Shown one piece after another: positions 24,289 through 34,204 of a stretch of 64,000 nucleotides of DNA. The notes under the pieces were generated by a model. The model saw only the letters and a program-made list of their open reading frames with translations, was not told the origin of the DNA and did not search any database. Where the stretch lies: contig CM065878.1 in assembly GCA_033439255.1 (NCBI GenBank), positions 3,348,001-3,412,000 of the forward strand, written 5' to 3'. The number at the start of each line of letters is the position of its first letter. Within the stretch, counting starts at the first letter, position 1. A program made the translations under genes and the position numbers. The stretch comes from Hericium rajendrae. Its lineage: Eukaryota; Basidiomycota; Agaricomycetes; Russulales; Hericiaceae.

Positions 24289-25490
24289 ATACATTGCGCA
24301 AAATCTACTATACATCTCATCCTTCGCTAATGAATGTTAGAGAAAAGTCGCATCTCAAAATCTGCTCGCTGCCACGAGATATCCGCGCTCAATGAAAATG
24401 CATCTTCATTCAGGATCTCCATGTTGAGTCTGGATAGGCCGCCGTAGCGGGCTAAAATTGGCGCCGCCCTCTGACATGCGTCTGGGGACATGGGTGAATC
24501 TTCCGATGCTGAACGTCAGGGGGCCGCCAGTGCCCGTCCATCCCGTTAATGTTGTCGTCCATCCATTAAAGAAATAGTCCAATCGTATCTGATGGTGGTG
24601 CTATTGAGTGTGCCCAAGAGTGCATTGAAGGGTCCCTCGGCGACCGTGCATAAACGTCTGCGCCCATGCCAATAACGGTCGCGGCTGAGGCAGGGGTGTG
24701 GATATAGTTAGATGCTTCCGGACAGCCAGCACTGCACATGGCCGAAGAGTTTGAAGCACCGTCGAGGGCATCCTATACCTACGGTGAGCACGGATTATCA
24801 CAGTACAAATTTACCCGTTCTCACCGTCTGTTTTCATGTCCACAACTGATGCAGCACTTTCTGTTGTTTTTTGAGGCATGATCGGGTGAATTACTGAGAT
24901 GCGGCTGTTCATCCGCACAAATGATCAACAAAGAAGTTAGAACAACTCCTTCGCTGTCAGGTTGATCATAAACCCACCTTGGGGATTCAAATTTGCACTT
25001 GCTCTCGGGTGGCCTTTTTTGCGCCTCCGCGATAGGAGCACGATAGATGACCACAGCCAGACAATTTTGGCAAACTACGGTCTCCTGCTGAGGCTGCTAT
25101 TTGATTGTCCTCCATCTAGAGGGCGGCGCTGCCACGCACTATCATCACAGGAAGCCAACCACCGGGACCTGTAACTTCGCCAGACTAGAAATAGTACGTC
25201 AGCTATTTATGTCCACGGTGGGTCAAAGCACATCGGACACTAACCAAAGTCATGGGTCTTCATAAAGTCTTCAGGATGTAGTGCAACAACATGCTTAGCA
25301 CTGCGTCACTCAGACCGGTTTTGACGTCCACTACGCTTTTCATAACTTGATATAACCCGGCTTCGCAGCGTTACCGAGCAGCTCGACGTATTGAGGTGCG
25401 TCTAGACTACTGCTCCGAGACAGACACCGTCGAGGTGTGTCGTACCTTTACCGCTGACATATGGCCAAAGGAGCCCCTCTTCGCCCGCGG
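24289..25490. other. Gene-poor stretch, 1.2 kb
   Basis: Short open frames only. I see no family motif or composition signal and no repeat ends. Confidence 0.45.
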
Positions 25491-26190
25491 TCATGGGAAT
25501 GCTAAGACGCCGACACCGTCAACACAGATGCAAAGGAGTGCGAAGCCAGCACTCATCATCACGCGATCGCACGCTTCTTGGGCACGCTGGAACCGTGCTG
25601 CAAGATCGTGTGCGAACACGAGGCGTTGTGTTAGGTGCACGGCTTGCGTCCCTCCAGCGCGCTCCCAGCTGTCAGCACCGGAAGCGGGCATGCAGCCTGG
25701 CTCCCAGCGCGTGTTCAACGTAACTGTGCGGGTTCCTGAAGTTCGCCTGGATGAGGTCCGTGAGCTCCTGTTGTTCGAGGCAGTCTGCGTTCGGCGATGT
25801 CATGGTCCCGTGTTTGCAGTGTTCCCAACGTGTTACGGACGTAGTGCGGATGATCTTGCGTCGTTTAAATGAGGCGATGGTCAAGACTTACGCTGGAGGC
25901 GTCGAGTCTTTCGTTTGGGATTTCGCCCCGCAAGAGTCGCCCACAATGACGCGAGCCGCCTGACTTCACGTTGAAGAGCAGAGATGCTTGGATGTTTCTG
26001 CCCACAAACTGAAAGGGAAAATGCGATATTGCCCTGAATAATGTTACATATTATGCTGAGCTGGCCAACATGCTATGAGTACGGACGGATCTGTGATTGT
26101 CCTTACGCCCAAATAAAACCCTGCGCCTACACCCATCTGCTCACGAACAGCATTCCCAGGAATGCCGATGATTAGCCCTCAGTCATGATG
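25491..26190 (-). CDS. Possible multi-exon gene, unknown product
   Basis: This is a tentative model. Four stretches on the minus strand look coding and are bounded by plausible splice sites: LIIGIPGNAVREQMGVGAGF (about 26,110-26,175, donor GTAAGG), FVGRNIQASLLFNVKSGGSR with HCGRLLRGEIPNERLDAS (about 25,905-26,000, acceptor CCCTTTCAG, donor GTAAGTC), WEHCKHGTMTSPNADCLEQQ with ELTDLIQANFRNPH (about 25,730-25,840) and SWERAGGTQAVHLTQRLVFA ending VDGVGVLAFP (25,491-25,690). The joints between the last three do not all keep phase, so either indels or missed exons interfere. I recognise no family. It could also be chance coding-like sequence. Confidence 0.3.
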
Positions 26191-26279
26191 CATGATGCAT
26201 GATGACCCGAGAAGAGATGCCGCCGAGCTGTGATGATGTTATGATGAACAGTGCAAGCAACAGTGACCATCGACATACC

Positions 26280-26694
26280 TTACGGATCGTTCCAAATTGT
26301 CATTCGGTAATCTCGCCATATTCGGTCGACACTGATTCCGCTCGGAGGGCTCCCAGAGCCGGCTTGTGCGTGCGAACCAGCGCTCGCGAACAGCCATGAC
26401 ACCGTGCAGTTGAGGTCCCTCCAACCTCGCGCCCTGTGTGCAACGATGACGGACTGCGACGGGGCGGGGCACTAGAACCACTCACGTCACGCTCGCAACT
26501 TTAGTCCGCGTCTTGAGCACGTATTTATACGTAGACCCAGCTTCTAGCACGAGGGTGACGACCTCGCCCGGATGAAGGAGCACAATTGTGCCCGTGTTCC
26601 TGCCATAATCTCGGGAGAGCTGCACGGTAGCGCAGTCGTGCGTGTCATTGGAGAACTCGAGGAGGATTTCATAGTCCTCGGCGATCGCGGGCAT
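26280..26694 (-). CDS. Small conserved basidiomycete protein, beta-sandwich-like
   Basis: Two exons (26486-26694 and 26280-26433) around a 52-base intron encode about 120 residues in a clean frame. The N-terminal half reads EDYEILLEFSNDTHDCATVQ, then SRDYGRNTGTIVLLHPGEVV and VLEAGSTYKYVLK, alternating hydrophobic strands. The C-terminal half has two similar WRD motifs (GWRDLNCTVS and IWRDYRMTIW). There is no signal peptide. I recall proteins of this shape as common uncharacterised families in mushrooms, but know no function. A second, divergent member seems to lie at 33,334. Confidence 0.65.
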
Positions 26695-27313
26695 CTGGCA
26701 AGCGGAGGGGAAACTGTGTGATGGAGGACGAGAAGGAGTGTGGGGAGAGGGACAGAGGCAAGGGAGAAATGGCGGTGACAGAAGACAGGACGTAGAAGAA
26801 GAAAGAAACGCTCAAGCAGGCACTTCGTTCTTGTTGTTGATAGCGCGAGCAAATCGTGACACGAATCGCTCAGTCCTTTACGGCAACTAGGCCGCAATTG
26901 TTGACTGCGGAGGTGATCCTCTATTGCTTTAAAGGCGCAGTGCAGAAAGCTATGCATGAAGGAGATATGCTACAGCATGGCGACGAACGGAGACCAGACA
27001 GCTCAACAAGCCGATATCGGTGGAGCCGAGCCGAGTTCTATTGAAGAATGCAGAGCTACGTACAGGGCATGTTGCCACGTTGTCCTGCTCTTTATTGTTC
27101 TGCACAGGAGGCGAAATGGAAAGGGGTCCTGCAGTGGGAACCAAACACGGGCAAGTCAGGCATAGTTAGGCATGGGGATCCTGTGAGAAGGGGAAACCAC
27201 GTCCGAAAGCGAAGAAACAACGAGGCCGGTCTTACTTACACACGGAAACAATTTGACAAAGTAACTTTAGGTAACGCCACCATTGTTTGCCCGCTGTTTG
27301 GCCCGCTCTCCTC
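26695..27313. other. Divergent intergenic stretch
   Basis: This holds the promoter of the small conserved protein (left) and of the F-box-like gene (right). No gene or repeat seen. Confidence 0.5.
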
Positions 27314-28642
27314 ATGTCTTTCCTCAGTATCCCTCGAGAGCTCCGTCTTATTATCTACGACCATTATTTTGCAGAGCATCGTCATATTCCTCCGTCTAGG
27401 ATACAGCCCCACAATGACCATATCCGCCTCCTCCGAGTCTGCAGGCTCATAGCCCGCGAAGCAGCGCCTCTATTTCGATCATACATATCCTTGAGGAACG
27501 AACACCAGATTATCGCTTTCCTATGCAATGCATCGTCTCGCGATCTCGACCAGATCGTCTACGCAGACGTCGCTAACGATAGTCGCGTCTACGAAACTGA
27601 TGTACTTCAAATCGGTCGGGTATGTCATCGCTTGTTCCATCTCTTTCGCATCAGCTAATTCGTGATCTTATTCTTCAGAGCATCCAGGCATTTGCGACCA
27701 GACGACCGGTTTCGAATCTCCATGCCGTGCTGCACAGGTGTATGAATATCCGTCATCTACGTATATTTGATTGTAGGCACCATCTGCCCGCGATGAGTGC
27801 GTCGTTCACCAATATTCCTTCCACATCAACTTGACAATCTCATCTAGTATCCCTCCTCCGATCCGTCCGGCTCAGATTTGAGCCAGCAATGTTTCCAGAA
27901 AGGACGGCTCCTGTCCGTCTGTCCTCTTATGAACTTTACGTGGACCCAGGGACACGGACCGATCTTTTCCAGGTGGTTTCTCCCCGCGAGCTGCAATCCC
28001 TTCGCATCTCTGGACATTGTCAAGTTCCCGGTGGGTTGGATGTCCCTGCTCTTCGCCATTTGACATTGCACAATCCGGTCACGAACGATTTCGATATCCG
28101 CGACATGCACAAAACGTTCGTTGGCTGCCAGCTCGAATCCTTCGCCCATGCCTTCAGCGAGCGTCTGGCATTCGAACTTCGAGACAAGCATCTCCCGTCC
28201 ATCGTCATCTTGGGACCTCATCTGCGCAAGCTCGTGCTTCTGGGGATGCAGCCGGCTGTCAAGCGAAGCCATCACATCCTGCATAGCACAGCTCCCTTGC
28301 CTCGAGTACTTGGCACTATCTATCTATACCGCCTTCGCCGGCCAGCTCGGTGGCAACTTCATAGAAGCCCTTCCTAATACCATCCAAACCATGAAACTCG
28401 CGATGACCGTGAATCGGAAGTTTCTTCCGTCCTATATGCAGGTTCCATCCTATGTCCGGATAGAACATCAAGTTCGCGACACTTTCGAGAGCAGACTACT
28501 ACGCCGCAGTCCGGCCCCTAAGGCTCTATTCGTTTTCTTAGACACTCTTGATGAAGATATTTCTCGAAGATGGACTACCGTTGCCGCTGATAGGGGTATT
28601 CGCCTGCGAATGGGACGGTGGGATGACGAGGAAGAAGATTGA
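27314..28642 (+). CDS. F-box-like protein with leucine-rich region
   Basis: The N-terminus MSFLSIPRELRLIIYDHYFA has the F-box shape (leucine-Pro then helical core). Downstream come LRR-like units: LHAVLHRCMNIRHLRIFDC, SPRELQSLRISGHCQVPGGL, VPALRHLTLHNPVTNDFDI and LGPHLRKLVLLGCSRLSSEA. The end is acidic (MGRWDDEEED). Two introns can be placed: donor GTATGTC near 27619 with acceptor TTCTTCAG, and about 27799-27847. The second one removes an in-frame TGA. One extra G sits in the G run at 28242-28245: removing it links LRKLVLLG to CSRLSSEAI and the rest of the protein. Such proteins are often substrate adaptors in SCF ubiquitin ligases; that role is inferred, not shown. Confidence 0.65.
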
Positions 28643-28864
28643 GTTCCATTTACAAGGTGCAGACTTCTTATGCAGATCCACCTCAAATATATTCATTCAG
28701 AAGCCAAGAAATATCGTCGAGTAAACCAGTCCATGCGATTGCTACGGTTTACATGTCGGGAGAGGCAGCGAATCTGCGGGCTCATGTGGGAAGTAGTAAG
28801 TACAATGTCCTGCGCTGACACGCGCTGAGTAGCAAGAATGTCTGTGTCCAGGGTAACCACAAGC

Positions 28865-30089
28865 CTAATAGTATCCACCCTCGTAGGCTTGCGGCTTGCG
28901 CAGACGAGGGGTTTTGCGACCGAACGAACCCTCCGCTGTCGTAAGATGCGTCAGCAATCCTGTTATGGCGCGAGAGACCGACGAACCCGAACGCAATCCC
29001 CCTAAGAGGCCGCCCCACAAAACAGGCGGAATGAAGAAGACAATTGACGATCACAACTGACCAGGATGGTTCTGGACGTTGTCGGGCCTGCCAAGCCCAT
29101 TGGCACTTGAATAATAAGGGATCGTCCTGCGCATCGTAATGTGGTGTCGGCATCGGCTCCTGCGTACGTGCCCCTACGGGGTACGATAACGATCCGCCAG
29201 GGTAAGGTTGCTGGTACGGGTCGTTCAACATGCCGGCGTCGCTAGCGTTGCTATTCTTCTTCCCATGCCCATAGCGACCGGTGCTTGCGAACACGTCTGG
29301 GTCTTCGTGGGAATCCCACGGGTCATTGCGGTTGGTCATAGGGATGTCGTCGTTGAGCGGGCTAGTGCTGTAGACGGAGTCGTATTTCTCGTGGTCTTCC
29401 CGTGAGCCCGAGCCGTATCCTGAGATGACGATGTAGAAATAGAACTGACAAGCGAAGGTTGTGAGCACAGAGCAAGATGACCGAAGCAGACGGCCAACCT
29501 GTGCTATCGCCAATAAGACCCATAATCCACCCATGAGTCCAATGTCAACCCATGGGAAGATATTGCACATCGTCGAGCCTTCAGATGAGAGGACACCGCC
29601 ATCTGCCGAACTGTCGCTGGAGAAGAATTTCTCCTCACAGGTTCTTTGAGCAGTGGAGTGTCGGCCGGCCGACAATCCGATCCATACTGCCGCTACCGAA
29701 AACGCAGCGAGAGTAACCATGATATGCAATGTTGTGTATCGACGGAAAAAAATGGGCCGTTCCTGAAAATTACAGATGTGAGAGATAGTGTCTGCTGAAA
29801 TGAAGGAGACAAACCTTCGCTACACCGATGAACCCGAGGATCTGGACGCCTGCGCCCACATAGCAGATGATGCCCAGTATCCATTTAGCAAATGATGGTG
29901 TGGCCGCCCCAACGACTGCATGAAGCTGATGAGCAACTTCGCCGCTTGAAATAGCTTCGACTTACTCATAGGCGTGGCAACAGATAATGTCCCCACAAGA
30001 ATTCCCAGCACGAATTGCTCGGTCAGGGTCGCGTAGATGCCTGCATTTACCACCGGAATTGCGCAGCAGCAGTAGTCTCGAGGCTTCAT
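28865..30089 (-). CDS. Tetraspanin-like four-helix membrane protein
   Basis: The protein starts MKPRDYCCCAIPVVNAGIYA, with a Cys cluster that may be palmitoylated. Four hydrophobic helices follow: LTEQFVLGILVGTLSVATP, WILGIICYVGAGVQILGFIG, LHIMVTLAAFSVAAVWIGLS and WVDIGLMGGLWVLLAIAQ. The loop between helices 3 and 4 contains two Cys residues (RTCEEKF, TMCNIF). A long cytosolic tail is rich in Gly, Pro, Ser and Tyr, ending RLRKPQAYEGGYY at 28865. Introns are placed after SVATPM (GTAAGTC), after GVAK and after LLAIAQ. The frame near 29,125-29,135 (before TIPYYSSANGLGRPDNVQNH) must shift by one base, so the tail is probably misread in the raw frame. Family: basidiomycete tetraspanin-like proteins; function unknown. 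Confidence 0.7.
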
Positions 30090-30529
30090 GACGAAGGTAT
30101 ATGGAGTGGATGGAGTAGGACGTCGGTCAGAAAGCGGAAACGATGATCAGCACGGCGGCAGAGGAGCGATTTGTGTCGGATGGCTAGAGCACGATGTAAG
30201 ACACGCTTCCAGGGACGAAGTCCCGGGTATCTAGACCTTCTAGCAAGCTGTGGGTATGTTGACCTTGTTAACTCTGGGCGCGCGGTGCCCGTCGATGGCG
30301 GCAGATGGACGAAATGAAGAGTTTGGAAGATGAAAGAGGGAAGGAGGAGCGGTGCGCGCCTGGAAAGTGGAAAGAGTGAAAGACCTGGAGGCTTTGCAGT
30401 GAGTAGCTGTGCGCACACAGCCACATCCAGCGTTACTCTGTCGTGACTAACTCCGCGTTACGTCAGGTCACACCTGCCTTGAATACCCCACTCGGCGGTC
30501 CTGCTGCTTCCATCCTTTCGCTATCGCCA
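30090..30529. other. Divergent promoter region
   Basis: The 440 bases between the tetraspanin-like and NPC2-like start codons are pyrimidine- and purine-rich in alternating stretches, as fungal promoters often are. No gene seen. Confidence 0.5.
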
Positions 30530-31284
30530 TGGCCCGTCTGTCTTTCCTCTCCCTTCTCGCATTTACCGCCCTCAGCGTCGCCCAAGCGGGTCCTCTGGTG
30601 GCGCAGAATCCTCTCGTAACCCAGGATGCTCCCGTACGGACAATGCAAGGCTGGTCTTGGAAGGACTGCGGTGCGTTGGGGAGGTCTTATCTCCAGTATT
30701 CGCAGCTTAAACTTTTCGTTGCTCCCCAGGATCACCGGATGACGTGGTTCAAGTTCAATCCATTGTGGTCTCACCGGACCCTCCCCAGCCAGGCCAGAAT
30801 TTGACCGTTACCGTCAAGGCCACGGCTACTGAGACCGTCGAGGTACCATTCAGGTTCAACGTACATTGTTGTTCAAGATCATGACCTTGTTTCCAGGAGG
30901 GCGCAAGTGCAGACGTTACTGTAAAGCTCGGCCTTGTCAAACTTCTGACAAATCATTCGATCTCTGCGACGAGGCGTGCGTGGCTCCAGGCATCTCTGAT
31001 TAGAGTGACACTTACCTTCCGCGTAGACGTAATGCCAACGTGAGCGTGCAATGCCCCATCGAGAAGGGCGACTATGAGGTTACGCATATTGTCGCTTTGC
31101 CCAACGAGATTCCCCGCGGTAATTTATTCCAGGCAATCGTTCCTTCTGTTCTGGCACTGATGTCGCCGATGCAGCCAAATTCAGCGTTAGTGCACAGGGA
31201 TATACCGTGGACGATGAGGACTTGTTCTGCGTTAACTTGCAGGTGGACTTCATGAAGAATCCTTTCCCCAAGTTCGGCTGGTAA
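30530..31284 (+). CDS. Secreted ML-domain lipid-binding protein (NPC2/PG-PI transfer type)
   Basis: A signal peptide (MARLSFLSLLAFTALSVAQA) is followed by an ML (MD-2-related lipid recognition) domain, a small secreted beta-sandwich that holds a lipid. Conserved parts: WSWKDC, then DDVVQVQSIVVSPDPPQPGQ, LTVTVKATATETVE, EGASADVTVKLGLVKLL, SFDLCDEA, NANVSVQCPIEKGDYEVTH, FSVSAQGYTVDDEDLFCVNL and QVDFMKNPFPKFGW. Cys residues pair as in the family. Several short introns are spliced. A one-base loss at 30941-30947 breaks KLL from DKSFDLC. It is divergent from the tetraspanin-like gene; a link between the two is not shown. Confidence 0.85.
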
Positions 31285-33333
31285 ATGTGTCTAGCTGTTC
31301 CAGCACTTGATGCTTCGATCATCTCATAGTTGTGTTGTGTGTTGTGACGGTCTCTTCATGCATCCACACGAATCCTGTTCACGCTCTTCATTTTCTTGAT
31401 TCACCGTTATATACGCTGATGACATGTAATGACATATATATCCGATTACCCATTGTTCGAGTTTATTCGTGAGCCGAGTGCAATTCTTCTTCATGGTCAC
31501 GCAGTTGGCTGACAGTCATTCATCGCCAGCCCTTAATGTCGTATCATCTTGCATACCAATTACTTTTATCATTTCAGTCATAGTTCTCCATCTGTGTGCA
31601 TACCCAGACGATTGACGGCAGAGTGACAGCACCAAATGCTGCTTCAAGTTTTAGAAACCCGTGTACTGGTGTGCGCCCATGAGTCTGAGAAATACTGGGT
31701 GAGGTGTGGTCTCAAGCACTTTGCGAGTATGATCCTGTCAGAAGCATGCATATGCTCCCATTTCTTTGGAGTCTGGGCATCCTTGGATTTTCCATGCGAC
31801 CTTCTGACTTCTGCCGCCAAGGCAGATTCCTTGTTGAACACGGCTTTTCTCTCGACGGTGTTGTGATCACCTTCCGCTAAATGGTTTCAGTCTCACTTTC
31901 ATGGCTGTCGCCTGTCATCAGCTGAATGATGATTCTTTCACATCAGCATTTCGTAAATTCCTCATCGCTCGCATCATCGTGTCCGACCAAATCTTGGATA
32001 TCCGTTGGTGCGGAGTTGAAATTTGGGGTCATATTGCTGTTCATCCGCGTTTATGGCTATTCAGCTACGATGTTAGTCTTTCCTTTGCTTCCAATGATTG
32101 ATATACGCGATGTGCAGCAGTACTAGCTTCCTTGGAACGTGGCTTGTGGGTTCCCTTCGTGACATGCTTCTGCGAGAGGGGCAATTAACATGTAGGTCCG
32201 CTATTCTCGAACTCCGCCTCCGCTGTCATATCATGTCCAATCAATTAGATACTATTCTTACGTGATCCAGGCCTGAAGCATAATAATTGAGAACCAACAG
32301 TATTCTGTCCAAGTCCTCAGACGTTTTCGGTCTCGCACCAGCAGAAAAGTACAGCGTACGGCATGAAAAGCATAGCTGGTATGCTTTCGTATTTTATTCG
32401 ACTCGACTCCGGATTCGAAGGATTCTTCTTGTCCCTCAAGGCAGTCCCTTTTACTTCCTTCGGTCACCACTATATTGGAGAGAAGTGATGCTGATACAAT
32501 TGTCTTGATTAGCACCCATGCACAAGGCGGGTGGGGCTGGAAGTTCACGCATGAATCGCGTGATTTTCAGGGTAGGACAGGTCCTAGACGATCATCAGAT
32601 GCGGCTTGACAAGGTCGGAAAAGGCACGTTCCAGGGCTATCCTTGTTTTCTTGCTCGCGACAGTCGTTTTGTGATCTACGGCTGATTCCTTCGAACAGAT
32701 GAAAAATCCCAGGGCAACGGAAGCCTCATTGTTCAAGCGTTGGCTGGCAGCCTATTGTTACACAATTATGGTTAACATCATCTTGCTTCGGGAGCTCTTG
32801 TCAACGATGTCCGTTTTGTTCTTCTGGACAACAGTTCACTGCCCTGACGACTCTACGTACGTGAAACGCGCTGTGTCCTTTCTCATGCGAGTCAGTCACC
32901 GTACTTGCACTCCGAATGGAGTTAGCTCCTGTTTGACGCTCACTTTGTGGGTGCGAGTATTTGAAACGATCTTTGTTCGACCCACAAAGGCAAATATATG
33001 CGCAGGGTAAGTAGCGATTTCGATCTTGAACATGGTTGTATCAATCACATCCTTGTTCGAAGAAGTCGTATGCGAGGTGGGTCGTCTTCGAAAAACAACA
33101 AGAACCTCTATGAGTCCTCGCCCCATACCATACACTACTCATACACTACGACTGATGGTGGTATACATAGAGCCGAGCCTAACCCTCGGGGACACAGCCC
33201 CCGTATATCATCTTCCCCTTTCGGAGGACAAGAATCCACAGAAGCACACAACAAATACATACCGCGGTAGTTCAAAAAGCCTGGGAGGTCTCGTTCACCA
33301 TCCCCATCCCTCTCACCTTGCATCTGCAACACA
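31285..33333. other. Gene-poor stretch, about 2 kb
   Basis: Short hydrophobic open frames occur (for example near 31,926-32,130 and 32,699-33,010), and one piece reads TSFLGTWLVGSLRDMLL. They do not join into a gene by ordinary introns and have no full family pattern. A decayed membrane-protein gene is possible but unproven. The right end holds the promoter of the next small gene. Confidence 0.4.
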
Positions 33334-33912
33334 ATGGCCGACGTTTTCTACAGAGTATTTAACAACACCAACGAGACGGCGACTTTCGAGCCCTGGGGCC
33401 TTAACGCTGGCGGCAGAGGACATGGTGTCACCATTATGCTCCAAGCTGGGGAACAAGTCCGCTTCGCCGTCAGTTCTTTCCAGTCTTTCTATTATTGCGC
33501 ACGCCACGCCGGACTGGAGGTTATTTTTTCGTACGCCTCTCGAGATTAGCTCGCCGGGCAGCAAGAACACTGATGACCTGCTGTCCAGCGTGCGAATCCA
33601 AGTGGATACGACCACCACTATGACCGATTTGCATACCTCCCCAGGAAATTCCGAACTTCCCTGGACGCTACCACACGCACCGTGGGTCTGCCTGAGGCGG
33701 TTGCGACTTATCCCGCCGCGCAACCACCAGGGCCAGCACTAGGCCAATCACAGCCGGTGCGCACTGTAAAGCTACAATATATTTGGTCCGCTAATCATCC
33801 CCCATTTCAGATGGATTGGACGTATCTTGCGCTAGCCAGCAAGAATTCGTGTACTTGTATTCTCGATGAGTTGTTAACTTGCATGGCACGTGAGCGTGGT
33901 ACAGAACGATAG
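33334..33912 (+). CDS. Small protein related in pattern to the 26,280 gene, Pro-rich tail
   Basis: Exon 1 (33334 to about 33530) reads MADVFYRVFNNTNETATFEP then GLNAGGRGHGVTIMLQAGEQ and SSFQSFYYCARHAGLEVIF. It matches the smaller family member at 26,280-26,694 in layout: an N[DN]T near the start, an AT pair, a GR..G turn, a hydrophobic strand, GE-V, and a Tyr-Tyr or Tyr-Lys-Tyr segment. Exon 2 (from about 33,589) continues GYDHHYDRFAYLPRKFRTSL, then a Pro/Ala-rich part (ATYPAAQPPGPALG). The joint keeps frame only if the T run at 33524-33529 had one more base. The end beyond about 33,740 is uncertain. Function unknown. Confidence 0.45.
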
Positions 33913-34204
33913 TTAGGGGCGAATTTGTATCTTGATAGATGATTATGGATCCATGCTATATTTTTCTGTGAACTCTTGGATTGCCGGGGAATTAAAGTCA
34001 ATATAAACCATGACTAGCGCGACATGCAATTGAACGACATCATACATGCGCGACGCGCCGCTCGTGACCGCGCCCCGGCAATCACCGGGCCGCGCAAAGA
34101 TCTAAGATTCTTTAAGACTAAGATCTCGGCGCTGCACATACAGTACCAGAACCATCATATTCCTCAGTATACTCGAGTAACTTCAATAAGCTCGATTTGT
34201 TATC

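Noticed and set aside
26183-26203. Three copies of CATGATG in a row
   Set aside because: Short low-complexity repeat with no further units; no sign of function.
32400-32420. tRNA B-box-like GGATTCGAAGG on the minus strand
   Set aside because: One mismatch to the consensus and no A box or cloverleaf arms at the right distance.
31900-33010. Degraded seven-helix (DUF6534-like) membrane protein
   Set aside because: TSFLGTWLVGSLRDMLL and hydrophobic frames are suggestive, but no order of exons gives the family pattern.
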